In this document: in pieces, positions 1 to 8,468 of the stretch
How positions within the stretch are numbered: the first letter of the stretch is position 1
Layout: every line of letters starts with the position of its first letter
Virus record (IMG/VR): IMGVR_UViG_3300035698_009487
Span: 1 to 22,069 of that record
Strand: one strand, 5' to 3'
From: a virus
Length of the DNA stretch: 22,069 bases
The notes under the pieces: model-generated
The model's input: only the letters and a program-made list of their open reading frames with translations
Told to the model about the DNA's origin: nothing
Database searches by the model: none
Translations under genes and position numbers: made by a program

Positions 1-1398
1 AACAACCTGATAATTTTTGTTCGGCTTAAAGATATTCGAAAAATCAACGCTTGTGACTGCGGCGGTTATTTCTACTCGTGCAATCTCTTTAAAATCCTGC
101 AATGTGACCGAATCAACACTTGAAAAGTTTGATGATCCGTCATTAAACGCCGTACCGACAAAACGCCAATTATTGTACGGGTGATATTGACCGCGCAAAT
201 CACCTCTACGCTCGTACGGCTTTTCATCGCTGATAATCAACTGACCAGCCGTTGAGACATATAAATAATAAAGGGTATCCGCAGCCTCTGTCACGCCGCT
301 TTCAAGGTGCGTTGTAATATCCCATGTGACCGGATCATTATTGAATTGAACAAGCGTGCCATAAACTGAAACCGAGTTTCTTGTGTTCTTAGTTCGCACT
401 TCCGTATTGCTTGCAAGCGCTATTTCAATGTCCATGAACTCATTAAACGCCTTGCCGAAGTCAATTGATCTCGTAGCTATACAATCGCTGCCATCAATAA
501 CGCAAACGCCGATCAAGGTTCTATTTATTATTTCCCATTCTGAGCCGTTATATCTCTTCCATACAACATTGGCGGTATCAAACCAATAATCATCCGCATT
601 ACCTGATGGCTCATTAAACTGCACGTATGGCGATCTATAAGATACATCGAACGTTGTGCCGTTATTCTGAGCAAACAGCCAGCCAAGGCTTAATATGGTC
701 AGTGTATCGTTATCTGTGAGAACTTCGCGCACTATTGGATCACCGGATGAATCAAGGAAGTTTCCACGGAATATATTTTTAAGCTCTGTTGCCGATTCTA
801 CAAAGGCCAGCATAATTTCATTTGCGCCTTGCAATGCAACGTATTGGCCTATGCGGTCTGATATTTCAGTGCCGACCGTATCAATATTGATTGAGGTTCC
901 ATCTTCGCCCTCGTATTTCGTAAATAACTGATCAGCATAAGCTGTATTATTAACAAGACACGTATTATTTGCAGCCGGGGCAACGGTTAGGCCGCTGATG
1001 TTCACATCCGCAATAATAACCGCAGACGATGAATTCGCTGTAAAAATTAAATCCGTGTCAGTGGCCAATAGATTAAGATTTGCACCACCACCAACGCCAA
1101 TCGCTCTCAAGAAATCAGGCTGCCCAGATGTTGTGCGTGTACGGCCTGAAACAACAACGTTTCCAGCATCAGCGCCACCGCCGATATTGCTAAAATCAAT
1201 AACTTTTCCGCCGATATTAACCTGATCAGCAAACATAGTGCCCCAAGGGATCGCCGCCGTACCAAGGCTTTGACCAGCCGCAGCCGCGCCAGTTGAATTT
1301 CTACCAACGAAATCAACGCGCATTGCATTGCGGATGTCATTTACATGATCACGCTCAATCGCTGGCCCTGTAATATTTGGTATGCTTCCTGTGCCCAT
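1..1398 (-). CDS. Putative tail fiber / distal tail protein (3' end missing)
   Basis: An open frame of 466 codons without a stop runs from the ATG at 1398 to the left edge, so the C-terminus is outside the window. The start follows the previous stop by two bases and has a GAGG Shine-Dalgarno about 8 bases upstream. The protein begins MGTGSIPNITGP and is rich in Asn, Gly, Thr and Ser with alternating polar and hydrophobic residues, as expected of beta-rich virion proteins. Late segments such as LYYLYVSTAGQLIISDEKPY and ARVEITAAVTSVDFSNIF look like repeats from phage fiber or appendage proteins. No catalytic motif was recognised. Its place after the tape measure and hub genes suggests a tail fiber or tail-tip protein that contacts the host. 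The role is inferred from position and composition only. Confidence 0.6.
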   Translation of the reverse strand, partial: MGTGSIPNITGPAIERDHVNDIRNAMRVDFVGRNSTGAAAAGQSLGTAAIPWGTMFADQVNIGGKVIDFSNIGGGADAGNVVVSGRTRTTSGQPDFLRAIGVGGGANLNLLATDTDLIFTANSSSAVIIADVNISGLTVAPAANNTCLVNNTAYADQLFTKYEGEDGTSINIDTVGTEISDRIGQYVALQGANEIMLAFVESATELKNIFRGNFLDSSGDPIVREVLTDNDTLTILSLGWLFAQNNGTTFDVSYRSPYVQFNEPSGNADDYWFDTANVVWKRYNGSEWEIINRTLIGVCVIDGSDCIATRSIDFGKAFNEFMDIEIALASNTEVRTKNTRNSVSVYGTLVQFNNDPVTWDITTHLESGVTEAADTLYYLYVSTAGQLIISDEKPYERRGDLRGQYHPYNNWRFVGTAFNDGSSNFSSVDSVTLQDFKEIARVEITAAVTSVDFSNIFKPNKNYQVV

Positions 1399-1400
1399 TA

Positions 1401-2297
1401 TTAAACCTCAATGCTTGCTAGATAGCCAAATGCACCGGCAACCATTTCAACACTTGACGCCGATGCTGATGCCGCCATTGACCAATCATGATTTTTGGGA
1501 ATAATCATATAGCCATTGTCCAGTGGGAAGGTAGCGAAAGGATTGCCCGTTGATGATACAGGCACCTCTAGAACAGTCTGAAACGGATCACCTACAAAGC
1601 ACATACGCATTTCAGCGTTACCAGCTGCGGAAGTTTTGCGTAAGATACCGGCGTATATTTCTGTAATGATCCAGTATTCATCATTCCCTGTTGAGGTCTG
1701 AGCCTTCTGTGAGCGCCCGTATTTTTGTTGCATCTGTAAATGCACTTTTGCATTTGTATTAGGCACGCCAGCCGTTGTCGTGTCATCCTCATACACATAA
1801 ATCTTTTTATCTGTGGCAAGCTCATTACCATCGCCGCGCTTGTATTCGATGCGCATTGATCGTGCAAGAGGTGTGCCGAGTGTTACGGCTGTTTGTCCGT
1901 TAAGCGTGGCTTCCTGCGTTACAAAAGTAAGAAGCCCGGAGGAAATAGTGTGCCCCTCAATAACTACAACCCCCACAAACGCCGCGTCATCTGATATAAT
2001 TTTATCTATTGAATTCGTAGTTTGCAAAACCTCAATAGTTTCGGAACCTTGAAACTCCGCTATGGTGGTTCTTGTCGATCCTATACTCTCATTTCGGCCA
2101 AATTTGCGCAGGGTTTTCATATTTGATGTTATTGAAACCGTGTCCCCTGTTAAGCGCAATATCTCTTCTTGCGCCATATATAGCGGATCAAGGCTATTCG
2201 CTTGCACCATAACATATGGATCTGCATCGGTTCCAATGCCATCGGATTTTAGGCGCTTATCAAATGTCCCGCCATCTTTTATCAGTAAATTTGTCAT
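1401..2297 (-). CDS. Hypothetical distal-tail structural protein
   Basis: This encodes 298 aa starting MTNLLIKDGGTFDKRLKSDG. The ATG directly abuts the stop of the preceding hub-like gene (TAAATG), so the two are probably translationally coupled. The protein has no signal peptide or membrane segment. It is rich in Thr, Ser, Ala and Val, with beta-prone stretches and a C-terminus ending FGYLASIEV. I do not recognise a family. Lying between the hub-like protein and the fiber-like protein, it most likely belongs to the tail tip or adhesion apparatus. Alternatives are an adaptor for the fiber or a receptor-binding protein. Confidence 0.65.
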   Translation of the reverse strand: MTNLLIKDGGTFDKRLKSDGIGTDADPYVMVQANSLDPLYMAQEEILRLTGDTVSITSNMKTLRKFGRNESIGSTRTTIAEFQGSETIEVLQTTNSIDKIISDDAAFVGVVVIEGHTISSGLLTFVTQEATLNGQTAVTLGTPLARSMRIEYKRGDGNELATDKKIYVYEDDTTTAGVPNTNAKVHLQMQQKYGRSQKAQTSTGNDEYWIITEIYAGILRKTSAAGNAEMRMCFVGDPFQTVLEVPVSSTGNPFATFPLDNGYMIIPKNHDWSMAASASASSVEMVAGAFGYLASIEV

Positions 2298-3584
2298 TTA
2301 AAACGTTCCTAAGTTCTGACTATTGTTGCTGCTATTAAATATAAATCCACCATTTGAGAATACACCATCCCCAAAGGACGCGCCAGCCACTCGCAATTTT
2401 AATATTTTTGATAGGTTTTTGGGGTTTTCTCTAATGCCAATAACTTTCCACTTAACGGACGGATCAATCCTATATGATCCAAAGGATTTCGGATATTTTG
2501 CAGTCCCGTATGAAGCCACGCTATAAAGGGGTAATGATGATTCATTTTTAGCCGGTATGGTTCTATAATTCAAATCAATCGACAATTTATCAAGCAATTC
2601 CATGCCATCCGAATCATTAATCGGCACTTCTATTTCGATCTCTTCTTTTGGTACTTTGAAGTTTTTCAGAATATTATCTGCAATGAGTCCCTCGCTGACT
2701 GTATCCGTTATGAAAGAGAACGATGCTTTCTTTTGTCTGAATCCATATAGCTCAACAAAAGCATCATCCGTTCGCACCGTTTCATTGATCTTTACGCTGC
2801 TAAATGCCCGTTGTATTCCGCTGTTATAGTTCTTTATTTGCAGGATATTCTCACGCCCGTATATATCACCCCTGCCATAAAACACATATATTGCGGCGCT
2901 CTCATGTCGCGGCTTTACAAAAATTGTATTTGTCTTATCAACATATAATATAGAATTTGCGGCTATTAATATCTCATCAAGAGCGTCTTTTGCTGATAAG
3001 TCTGTGAAGAAATCACCATCATCAATCGGCAAATCAAGGTCAACCTCTATGTTTGATGGGCTATATGTCAAAACATTCGTAATCTCAGGCACGTTTAAAA
3101 TGGTATCTATGGCGCTTGAAAATAGCTGTGTTGATGCAACCGCGCCGCCCGAAACCCTGACTTGACGCAAGATGGAATCCATAGAAAGAACCCTGAATTT
3201 TACATCGTTGCCGCTTATTTCGGCCCGTGTTGCATCATCATTGATCAGGCCTCGGAATGATATTGATGAATTACCGTTACCATCAAAATATTTTATATCG
3301 ACCTTGGTTTTGTCACGGTTGTATTTGAACATTGAGCGCCAATCTTCGGGTGGTGAAAATCTTCGCTCGTGGTTTTTGCACTTGATTGTTATGTCGCCAA
3401 ACGTAAAAATGCCGATGTCATAATCGCCGTTATCAATTTCATTCGTAATGTTGCCGATTTGCTGCACTAAATCCGTAACATCAACATCCTGCGTTACGTC
3501 TACCGTTTCGCCGTATGTATCACGAGCAACCAATACAGTAAATAAAACTTGATAGTGGGGGAATGTATGTAAATCGGTTCCCAT
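2298..3584 (-). CDS. Putative tail hub / baseplate-like protein
   Basis: This encodes 428 aa starting MGTDLHTFPHYQVLFTVLVA. The ATG lies one base after the stop of the preceding gene, with GAGG 12 bases upstream. The sequence is beta-rich throughout. An early segment (about residues 60-110) describes local strands (FTFGDITIKC, KVDIKYFDGNGN, SISFRGLI), and the central part has a short helical segment (LSAKDALDEILIAANSILYV) followed by an IFVKPR strand. This alternation resembles the hub proteins (gp27-like fold) that close the end of siphovirus tails. The C-terminus is Gly/Asn/Ser rich (FSNGGFIFNSSNN). The gene sits two places after the tape measure, where hub proteins normally lie. The assignment is by position and general character, not by a diagnostic motif. 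Confidence 0.55.
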   Translation of the reverse strand: MGTDLHTFPHYQVLFTVLVARDTYGETVDVTQDVDVTDLVQQIGNITNEIDNGDYDIGIFTFGDITIKCKNHERRFSPPEDWRSMFKYNRDKTKVDIKYFDGNGNSSISFRGLINDDATRAEISGNDVKFRVLSMDSILRQVRVSGGAVASTQLFSSAIDTILNVPEITNVLTYSPSNIEVDLDLPIDDGDFFTDLSAKDALDEILIAANSILYVDKTNTIFVKPRHESAAIYVFYGRGDIYGRENILQIKNYNSGIQRAFSSVKINETVRTDDAFVELYGFRQKKASFSFITDTVSEGLIADNILKNFKVPKEEIEIEVPINDSDGMELLDKLSIDLNYRTIPAKNESSLPLYSVASYGTAKYPKSFGSYRIDPSVKWKVIGIRENPKNLSKILKLRVAGASFGDGVFSNGGFIFNSSNNSQNLGTF

Positions 3585-3585
3585 A

Positions 3586-4404
3586 CTAGATTACAACCTC
3601 TTGAAACGAATATTGCCCGATTGCTCCAAGGCTGTATACGTTCTTTTCATAGCCGTTTTTCAGCTTGCCCTCAATCTGCATTTGGTAAACATCTTCGAGC
3701 CGCCATCCGCGCTGCTTTATTCTGAAATTGTCCTCTTTGCCGCCGGAAAGCCATACAAGAAAAGGATCTTCTCTTACATGCAGACCATCTAATATGTCTA
3801 AATCTTCCTGATATGGGTAGTTAGTCAGGCGCATATCAAAGCCAGCGATCTCATAGCCCTTTTCTATAATTCTGCGGCCTGAAATCGTTTTATCTTTTAC
3901 TAGGTTCCTGTCAATAGCCACATTTGAAATCTTTGGAAAGCCCCTCATTGTGCCGATCTCATTAGTCAGGATTATTTGATTAATGAACTTCTGCGCATCA
4001 ACGATCTGCGTTGTATCCATGGTTATGGTCAGATCGTTAAGCGTAATGCTATCGAATTCGTAATATGACACTGAGCGCCCATATCCCGTTTCCGATATTC
4101 CAGAGCCGCCAATTACATCAAGGCTATTCACATTTGTAAACGATCCATCATTGCTGGTGATGCTGAAATTCTTGAGATTATGCCCAAGAATGAATATTCT
4201 TGAAACTGCCACGGGCGCGGGTAGTGTCAAGACAAACGTTTCCTGCGTTAAATCATCGCTACCGGACGACTCCCACCGGAAATAAGGGTTTACGCCTAAT
4301 GCAAGGTTCTGCGCCGCTGTGTTGCTTGATGCGCTGGCTGTTGTGCCATCCCTGAACAACGCTAGGTTTTTATCATAGAATGAAACGCCATCGGTTAAAC
4401 TCAT
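3586..4404 (-). CDS. Putative distal tail protein with galactose-binding-like N-terminal region
   Basis: This encodes 272 aa. Its ATG shares one base with the tape measure stop (TAATG), so translation is coupled. Residues about 15-130 (ALFRDGTTASASSN, then FVLTLPAPVAVSRIFILGHN) resemble the beta-sandwich of F5/8 type C or galactose-binding domains, which recur in phage distal tail proteins. The C-terminal half carries GYEIAGFDMRLTNYPYQEDL and DPFLVWLSGG, typical of proteins ringing the tail tip. The position directly downstream of the tape measure matches distal tail (Dit-like) proteins. The fold call is a reading of the sequence pattern and would need a structure-based comparison. It could instead be a minor tail protein that binds sugars on the host surface. 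Confidence 0.55.
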   Translation of the reverse strand: MSLTDGVSFYDKNLALFRDGTTASASSNTAAQNLALGVNPYFRWESSGSDDLTQETFVLTLPAPVAVSRIFILGHNLKNFSITSNDGSFTNVNSLDVIGGSGISETGYGRSVSYYEFDSITLNDLTITMDTTQIVDAQKFINQIILTNEIGTMRGFPKISNVAIDRNLVKDKTISGRRIIEKGYEIAGFDMRLTNYPYQEDLDILDGLHVREDPFLVWLSGGKEDNFRIKQRGWRLEDVYQMQIEGKLKNGYEKNVYSLGAIGQYSFQEVVI

Positions 4405-6767
4405 TATTTTTGTATCCCTAAAATTGAATCTTCGCGCTGTTTAACTGTTATGAATCGGCTTGCATCATCCTCAATACCTATCAGGATTTGAGTCTCACCA
4501 CCGCCACCGACTCCGCCGCTTTCACCACCAAATTGATCGTCAAACGTAGGGTTAAGCGGATTCAAGCCTGATGGTACGACTATCTCGCCGGGTTCAAGCA
4601 AGAACGGCACTTTATCACCGCCGCCAAATCCGCCGGGTACGATACCTCCCTGTTGTGCGCCTGATATGCCTTGAATGGCAGTCCCGGCGATTGTGGCAAC
4701 ATTTATTGCGCCGAGTATTTTTATTCTCACCGCAGCCGCCTCGCCCGCTATGGGGCCGAGTTCCGCCCTTGCCCTCGCCATCGCAGCTTGCGTATTGACG
4801 ATTGTATTTGCTATTGCTGAGGCCTTCTCTATGAGAAACAACACCTTCGAAACGGCGGTTCCTTCTTCTGCAAAGCCCCTAAGTAAACCGATTTTCTGCG
4901 CAACTTCCACGCTCAGTAAATCAATTTTTGTTTTTGATAATGCTTGCTCCTGCTTAACCTCAAGCCCGTCATTTTGCGCCTTCGCCTGTAAGGCCTTCTT
5001 TTCAATGGCCAGCTCTTTGACTTTTGATTGATCTCTTAAATCCACGGCTATATCAAGGCGTTTCTGTAGCGCCTCCATATCTTCTTCGAATTGCTCTTGG
5101 GCAAGTTCCAGCTCTTCTTCGCGCTTTTTTTCCTCTAACTCAAGATCCTCTTCGTGTTGCTGACTTTCGCGCTCAAGCTTTTCTTCGCGCTCCTTAGTCT
5201 CTTGCTCAAGCCTTTTCGTATTGGCCTCTATAAGCGCCTCATTTTCTTCATCAAAGCGATCTCTGAGATTCTGTATGGATGTTTCGTTGCCTTCTTTTGC
5301 AAGCTCGTCCTCTTGATCGTTAAACACCTTAAGCGCGGCTAAACGTGCATCAATGCGCTCTCTGAATGCGTCCCGGCCCTCTTTTGCTGTATCTTTCTGC
5401 AATGCGTTCGCAAAGCCCTCTAAGCCCGTCACGGTTCCAGACAAACCTATGTTTAGGCCAACTTTTTCGCCAAGCCCTTGTATGCCGCTAACCAAACCAG
5501 ACAGAAGGCCGAGCGATGTTGACGCAAAATTTGATATTGAATTAATGATGCCATTAAATAAAGTTGTAAATACATCGCCGATTGTCTCAGCAATAGCCGC
5601 CATACCTACGCCAATATCACGGATCGCGGCTATCATCTTCGGGGTTAGCTGTTGAATAAAGTCAGCCGTTGCATTTGACGCAGCAATAACTTGAGGCGTA
5701 AATTCTTGCCCTATTTTTGCGGATAATGCTTCGATTGATCCAATTACGCGCTTGTTTGCCCGGTCAAGGGTATCGTTTTTAACAGCAAGCGCCGCCGCAA
5801 ATGTAGCTGCGCTTTTTTGTTTATCGGTCAACTCATCAAGGATCAGCGCGAAATCATCGGAGGCTGATCCGGCTAGAGTCATAATCGTTTTTGTTGCTTC
5901 GACTGATCCGAATAGTTTTTCAAGGCTCGTGGAATTAAATTTCGCTGATTCTGTTATTGATTTGAGGAATCCATCAAGGCCTTTTGCTCTAAGCGCCGTT
6001 GAATCAAACTCAATCCCAAGCCTCTCAGCCTCGTTTGATGCCTCTTTTGATGGCCTGATTATGTTGGCAAAAATTGCCGCCAGCCCTGTATAAGCTTGGT
6101 TTGTCTTAATCGCTCCGGTTGTTGAGGCTGATACCGATGCAAGCAGCTCATCTATGCTAACGCCAAGCTCTTTTGCCGGGGCTGCGACCAGTCCGAACCC
6201 TGTTGCTAGCTCCGCAATGGTTGTTTTACCGAATTTCTGAGCCGTGAAAAACTTCTGCGACACATCCAGCGCGTCACCTGCGCCTAGCTCAAATGCACCA
6301 AGGGCGGACGTTAGGCCATCAACGGCAATGCTTGTGGTTGTAGCGCCAGCGATGGCTAAATCGGTTGCAGTTGCTAGCGTTGATATGGCTTTTTCTGCAT
6401 CTATGCCCGCTGAGATCAGGTCAAACAGGCCTTGATTTAGATTATCAAATGATTCGCCTGATGATGCTCTGAGCTTAAGAACGCCGTTTCTTAGGTCTGA
6501 TATTCCTTTTTCCAACGTCTTTGTTTTGAAACTAGATACATCCAGCAACGTAACAACGTTTGAAAATGTTTTTTCGAAATCAGAAAATGTTTTGATTGCC
6601 AATAATCCACCAGCAACGGCGGCGGCAAACCCTGCGGCGGCAATCTGTGCGCTCTTATTTATAAGCTTCATTGATCGGCTAGTTTGACCTTCAATGCCTT
6701 TAAGCTCTTGCTTATAGCGCTTTGAATTTGCGCCAATTCGGATAATTAATTCAGCGGGTTTTGCCAT
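4404..6767 (-). CDS. Tail tape measure protein
   Basis: The protein has 787 aa from the ATG at 6767; a GTG codon directly before it could add one residue. AAGAG lies about 7 bases upstream of the ATG. Residues 60-360 match the TP901-type tape measure core (PhageMin_Tail), with the block FDNLNQGLFDLISAGID and repeated Ala/Thr helices. Hydrophobic helices at about 40-60 and 375-435 could insert into the host membrane. Residues about 465-610 form a long charged coiled coil (Glu/Lys/Gln heptads such as LELEEKKREEELELAQEQF). The Gly-rich C-terminus GGIVPGG...DKVPFLLEPGEIVVP is characteristic of the family. Tape measures set tail length; at the usual ~0.15 nm per residue this would be a tail of roughly 120 nm. 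It overlaps the frameshift-extended chaperone by 17 bases. Confidence 0.93.
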   Translation of the reverse strand: MAKPAELIIRIGANSKRYKQELKGIEGQTSRSMKLINKSAQIAAAGFAAAVAGGLLAIKTFSDFEKTFSNVVTLLDVSSFKTKTLEKGISDLRNGVLKLRASSGESFDNLNQGLFDLISAGIDAEKAISTLATATDLAIAGATTTSIAVDGLTSALGAFELGAGDALDVSQKFFTAQKFGKTTIAELATGFGLVAAPAKELGVSIDELLASVSASTTGAIKTNQAYTGLAAIFANIIRPSKEASNEAERLGIEFDSTALRAKGLDGFLKSITESAKFNSTSLEKLFGSVEATKTIMTLAGSASDDFALILDELTDKQKSAATFAAALAVKNDTLDRANKRVIGSIEALSAKIGQEFTPQVIAASNATADFIQQLTPKMIAAIRDIGVGMAAIAETIGDVFTTLFNGIINSISNFASTSLGLLSGLVSGIQGLGEKVGLNIGLSGTVTGLEGFANALQKDTAKEGRDAFRERIDARLAALKVFNDQEDELAKEGNETSIQNLRDRFDEENEALIEANTKRLEQETKEREEKLERESQQHEEDLELEEKKREEELELAQEQFEEDMEALQKRLDIAVDLRDQSKVKELAIEKKALQAKAQNDGLEVKQEQALSKTKIDLLSVEVAQKIGLLRGFAEEGTAVSKVLFLIEKASAIANTIVNTQAAMARARAELGPIAGEAAAVRIKILGAINVATIAGTAIQGISGAQQGGIVPGGFGGGDKVPFLLEPGEIVVPSGLNPLNPTFDDQFGGESGGVGGGGETQILIGIEDDASRFITVKQREDSILGIQK

Positions 6768-7065
6768 CACGTAACTCTTTCAAATAATCCATGCTATCGC
6801 CCGTCATCTTATCATATTCCGCAGCGCTTGGCTTTTCTTCTTTGGCTATGGGTCTGTGATTTATAAGGTTGCGCGATTTTGTGCGTACTTTCTTATCATG
6901 CAGGGCTGCGATTGCAGCATATTCATTATGTTCGCGAATGCCCGCACAATCAAGCATCGCCTGTACTTGGTTCATCGTCATGTCAAATATTTCATTTGGA
7001 GTGTAGCCGTATCTTCCGGCTAACGAATCGAAAATAATTGCAAAATCTACTGCTTGAGCGTTTTC
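6751..7065 (-). CDS. Tail assembly chaperone, C-terminal part reached by -1 frameshift
   Basis: This is the -1 frame extension of the upstream chaperone. Read from the G at 7065, the frame gives ENAQAVDFAIIFDSLAGRYG, then YTPNEIFDMTMNQVQAMLD, and stays open to the stop at 6751 (104 aa). The segment YTPNEIFDMTMNQ resembles the C-terminal domain of gpGT-type chaperones and lies before the first internal ATG at 6981. That ATG has no Shine-Dalgarno (GAAATATTTGAC precedes it), so a free 76-aa protein is unlikely. The fused product would be 134 + 104 = 238 aa. In lambda, gpGT binds the tape measure through its T part and recruits tube protein. The layout here, immediately before the tape measure gene, is the same. 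Frameshifting is inferred from sequence. Confidence 0.82.
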   Translation of the reverse strand, partial: ENAQAVDFAIIFDSLAGRYGYTPNEIFDMTMNQVQAMLDCAGIREHNEYAAIAALHDKKVRTKSRNLINHRPIAKEEKPSAAEYDKMTGDSMDYLKELRDGKTR

Positions 7066-7466
7066 TTTTTTTTTGATTCAAGTTCTGGCTCTTCAAGGAT
7101 GCTGTTCAAGCCCCGGCATTCCATCAATGAATTAAACGCATTCATGATTTGAACGATGCCGCCAAACGACTCCATGAGCTTTTCATGGCCTTCAAGATCA
7201 ACCTCATTGCCATCATCATCAACGGCCTTCACGTCTTTAAAGAGCTTCTTTGATTTTGGGGTTAGTTGTCGCCATATCAATTGTGCCAAAAGGCGCGGAT
7301 CAAGGTTTTGAAGCTTCTTTGCAAGCTCTTCTGATTCGTAATTCTCTTGTAAATATGCCTCATCGCGCAAAGTATAGGGCCGCAATTCAAGTGTGCGTGT
7401 TTTTCCGTCATTGAAATAAACCTCAAATTCGGCTGACTTCGGCAATAGTTTGGGTAATGTGACCAT
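7047..7466 (-). CDS. Tail assembly chaperone (gpG-like, zero frame)
   Basis: This encodes 139 aa beginning MVTLPKLLPKSAEFEVYFND. The beta-rich start followed by helices (TLRDEAYLQENYESEELAKK; QLIWRQLTPKSKKLFKD) and an acidic stretch is typical of phage tail chaperones that keep the tape measure soluble while tube subunits polymerise. It lies between the tail tube gene and the tape measure gene, the standard position. It ends ESKKKKTLKQ, and the Lys codons form the slippery run used for the -1 extension, so both short and long forms are expected. The start codon has only a weak Shine-Dalgarno, and a terminator lies 61 bases upstream. Expression may therefore depend on read-through from the tube gene. 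Confidence 0.8.
   Translation of the reverse strand: MVTLPKLLPKSAEFEVYFNDGKTRTLELRPYTLRDEAYLQENYESEELAKKLQNLDPRLLAQLIWRQLTPKSKKLFKDVKAVDDDGNEVDLEGHEKLMESFGGIVQIMNAFNSLMECRGLNSILEEPELESKKKKTLKQ
7065..7071 (-). promoter_or_regulatory. Programmed -1 ribosomal frameshift site (A_AAA_AAG)
   Basis: Nine A's followed by G on the coding strand (7074-7065) contain the heptamer A AAA AAG exactly in phase with the upstream chaperone codons. This is the classical bacterial slippery sequence, as in E. coli dnaX. A -1 slip there leads into the open frame that ends at 6751. The zero-frame stop TAG lies 15 bases beyond the heptamer. I saw no clear stimulatory hairpin downstream. Confidence 0.8.
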
Positions 7467-7526
7467 GACTCATACATTATGCGATTCATTAAAAAACTTC
7501 AATGCTCTTTTTTGTTGATCGACCAT

Positions 7527-7557
7527 AAAAAAGCCCCACCCGATTAAGGGCAGGGCT
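7527..7557 (-). terminator. Rho-independent terminator after the tail tube gene
   Basis: On the minus strand AGCCCTGCCC, a six-base loop TTAATC and GGGTGGGGCT form a 10-bp stem with two G-U pairs, directly followed by a run of T's. It starts 20 bases beyond the tail tube stop codon. It would reduce transcription into the chaperone and tape measure genes, which are needed in much smaller amounts than the tube protein. Confidence 0.8.
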
Positions 7558-7577
7558 GCGAGGCGGCTGTTCAAATC

Positions 7578-8465
7578 TTAATTTGAAGCGTCAACACTGC
7601 GATATGCGATAACGCCATCACGGGTTGAGTCGCGGAATGCTTGCACTGTAATTTCTGATTCGCTAAATGCTTGTTCAACCAAATTAATCGGTGAACCAGC
7701 GCCAGTGCATCTATAAGCATCAATATACGTAATGTTTTTAGAGCCTGATTTTTGAGCAACCATATAAAGGCCGAAATCAACGTAATTTTCAGTTGATGAA
7801 CCCATGATAACCTCGTGAGATCCGGTATTAATTGCGCGAACTTCGAAAAATGCAGTGTCTCCGGTGGTCATGGCAATAGTGCCAGCGCCGCCAGTTAGCT
7901 CAATTCCAAAATCAGGAACCGTGACCGCTGTTGAGGTTGTGACCGTCAAGGCTGATGCTGTAACCTTCAAGCTATCATCTTCAAAAACTTTGTCCGTACC
8001 TTGAGCAAAATCAACATCGGACATTGAGTAAACATCAACTGTTGTTGCTGATGCTGCGACAACGACATAAAGGCCTGTCTTAACATCGGCCTCTGATCCT
8101 GATTTAATGCCAACCGTTGCAAGCCCAGTTGCAGCGACAACGCTAGTGCCGCCCGCATTTGTAAGGGCTGTTGCAACGCCCGCCGCTGCTTCTGCGGCGT
8201 TCTCTGTTGCGCCTTTACCCATAAGCACTTCAAATTCCCATACAGGCTTTTCACGCAATGTAATGCTGATCTCTGTTGAAATCAAACCACGCTCAACGCG
8301 CCAAGGGTAAGGTGAAGATCCGCCGTTTAATGGCGTAGTCTCACCAGCTAGATTAATAGAGGCCTGACCGACAACTTTCGCCGTACCAAATGGCACGAGC
8401 GTATCAGGGTTATATGCAGTAATGGAATGAATTCCAAAAATTGAGTTAGGGGCTGATAGAGACAT
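7578..8465 (-). CDS. Major tail tube protein, with a probable inserted domain
   Basis: This encodes 295 aa starting MSLSAPNSIFGIHSITAYNP, with a good Shine-Dalgarno AAAGGA. The N-terminal ~85 residues (PFGTAKVVGQASINL, WRVERGLISTEISITLREK, WEFEVLMG) and the C-terminal ~90 (FFEVRAINTGSHEVIMG, YVDFGLYMVAQKSGSKNITY) together look like one beta-barrel tail tube subunit. Between them, about residues 87-205, lies a low-complexity Ala/Thr/Val/Gly-rich segment that looks like an extra surface domain. Position before the tail chaperone, and the strong terminator behind it, fit a highly expressed tube gene. No sheath gene is next to it, which argues for a non-contractile tail. The insertion boundaries are estimates. 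Confidence 0.75.
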   Translation of the reverse strand: MSLSAPNSIFGIHSITAYNPDTLVPFGTAKVVGQASINLAGETTPLNGGSSPYPWRVERGLISTEISITLREKPVWEFEVLMGKGATENAAEAAAGVATALTNAGGTSVVAATGLATVGIKSGSEADVKTGLYVVVAASATTVDVYSMSDVDFAQGTDKVFEDDSLKVTASALTVTTSTAVTVPDFGIELTGGAGTIAMTTGDTAFFEVRAINTGSHEVIMGSSTENYVDFGLYMVAQKSGSKNITYIDAYRCTGAGSPINLVEQAFSESEITVQAFRDSTRDGVIAYRSVDASN

Positions 8466-8468
8466 GTT

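Noticed and set aside
6751-6981. Independent 76-aa gene from the ATG at 6981
   Set aside because: It has no Shine-Dalgarno, and the same frame is open upstream to the slippery site with a conserved-looking domain, so it is better seen as the frameshift extension.
7467-7526. Possible promoter TTGAAG-N15-CATAAT before the tail chaperone gene
   Set aside because: The spacing is short and the start point would fall next to the ATG at 7466 without a leader or ribosome site, so I did not list it.
7967-8254. Open frame of 95 codons on the minus strand inside the tail tube gene
   Set aside because: It is an out-of-frame reading of the Ala/Thr-rich region, with a repetitive Gln/Leu composition expected from shifted codons.
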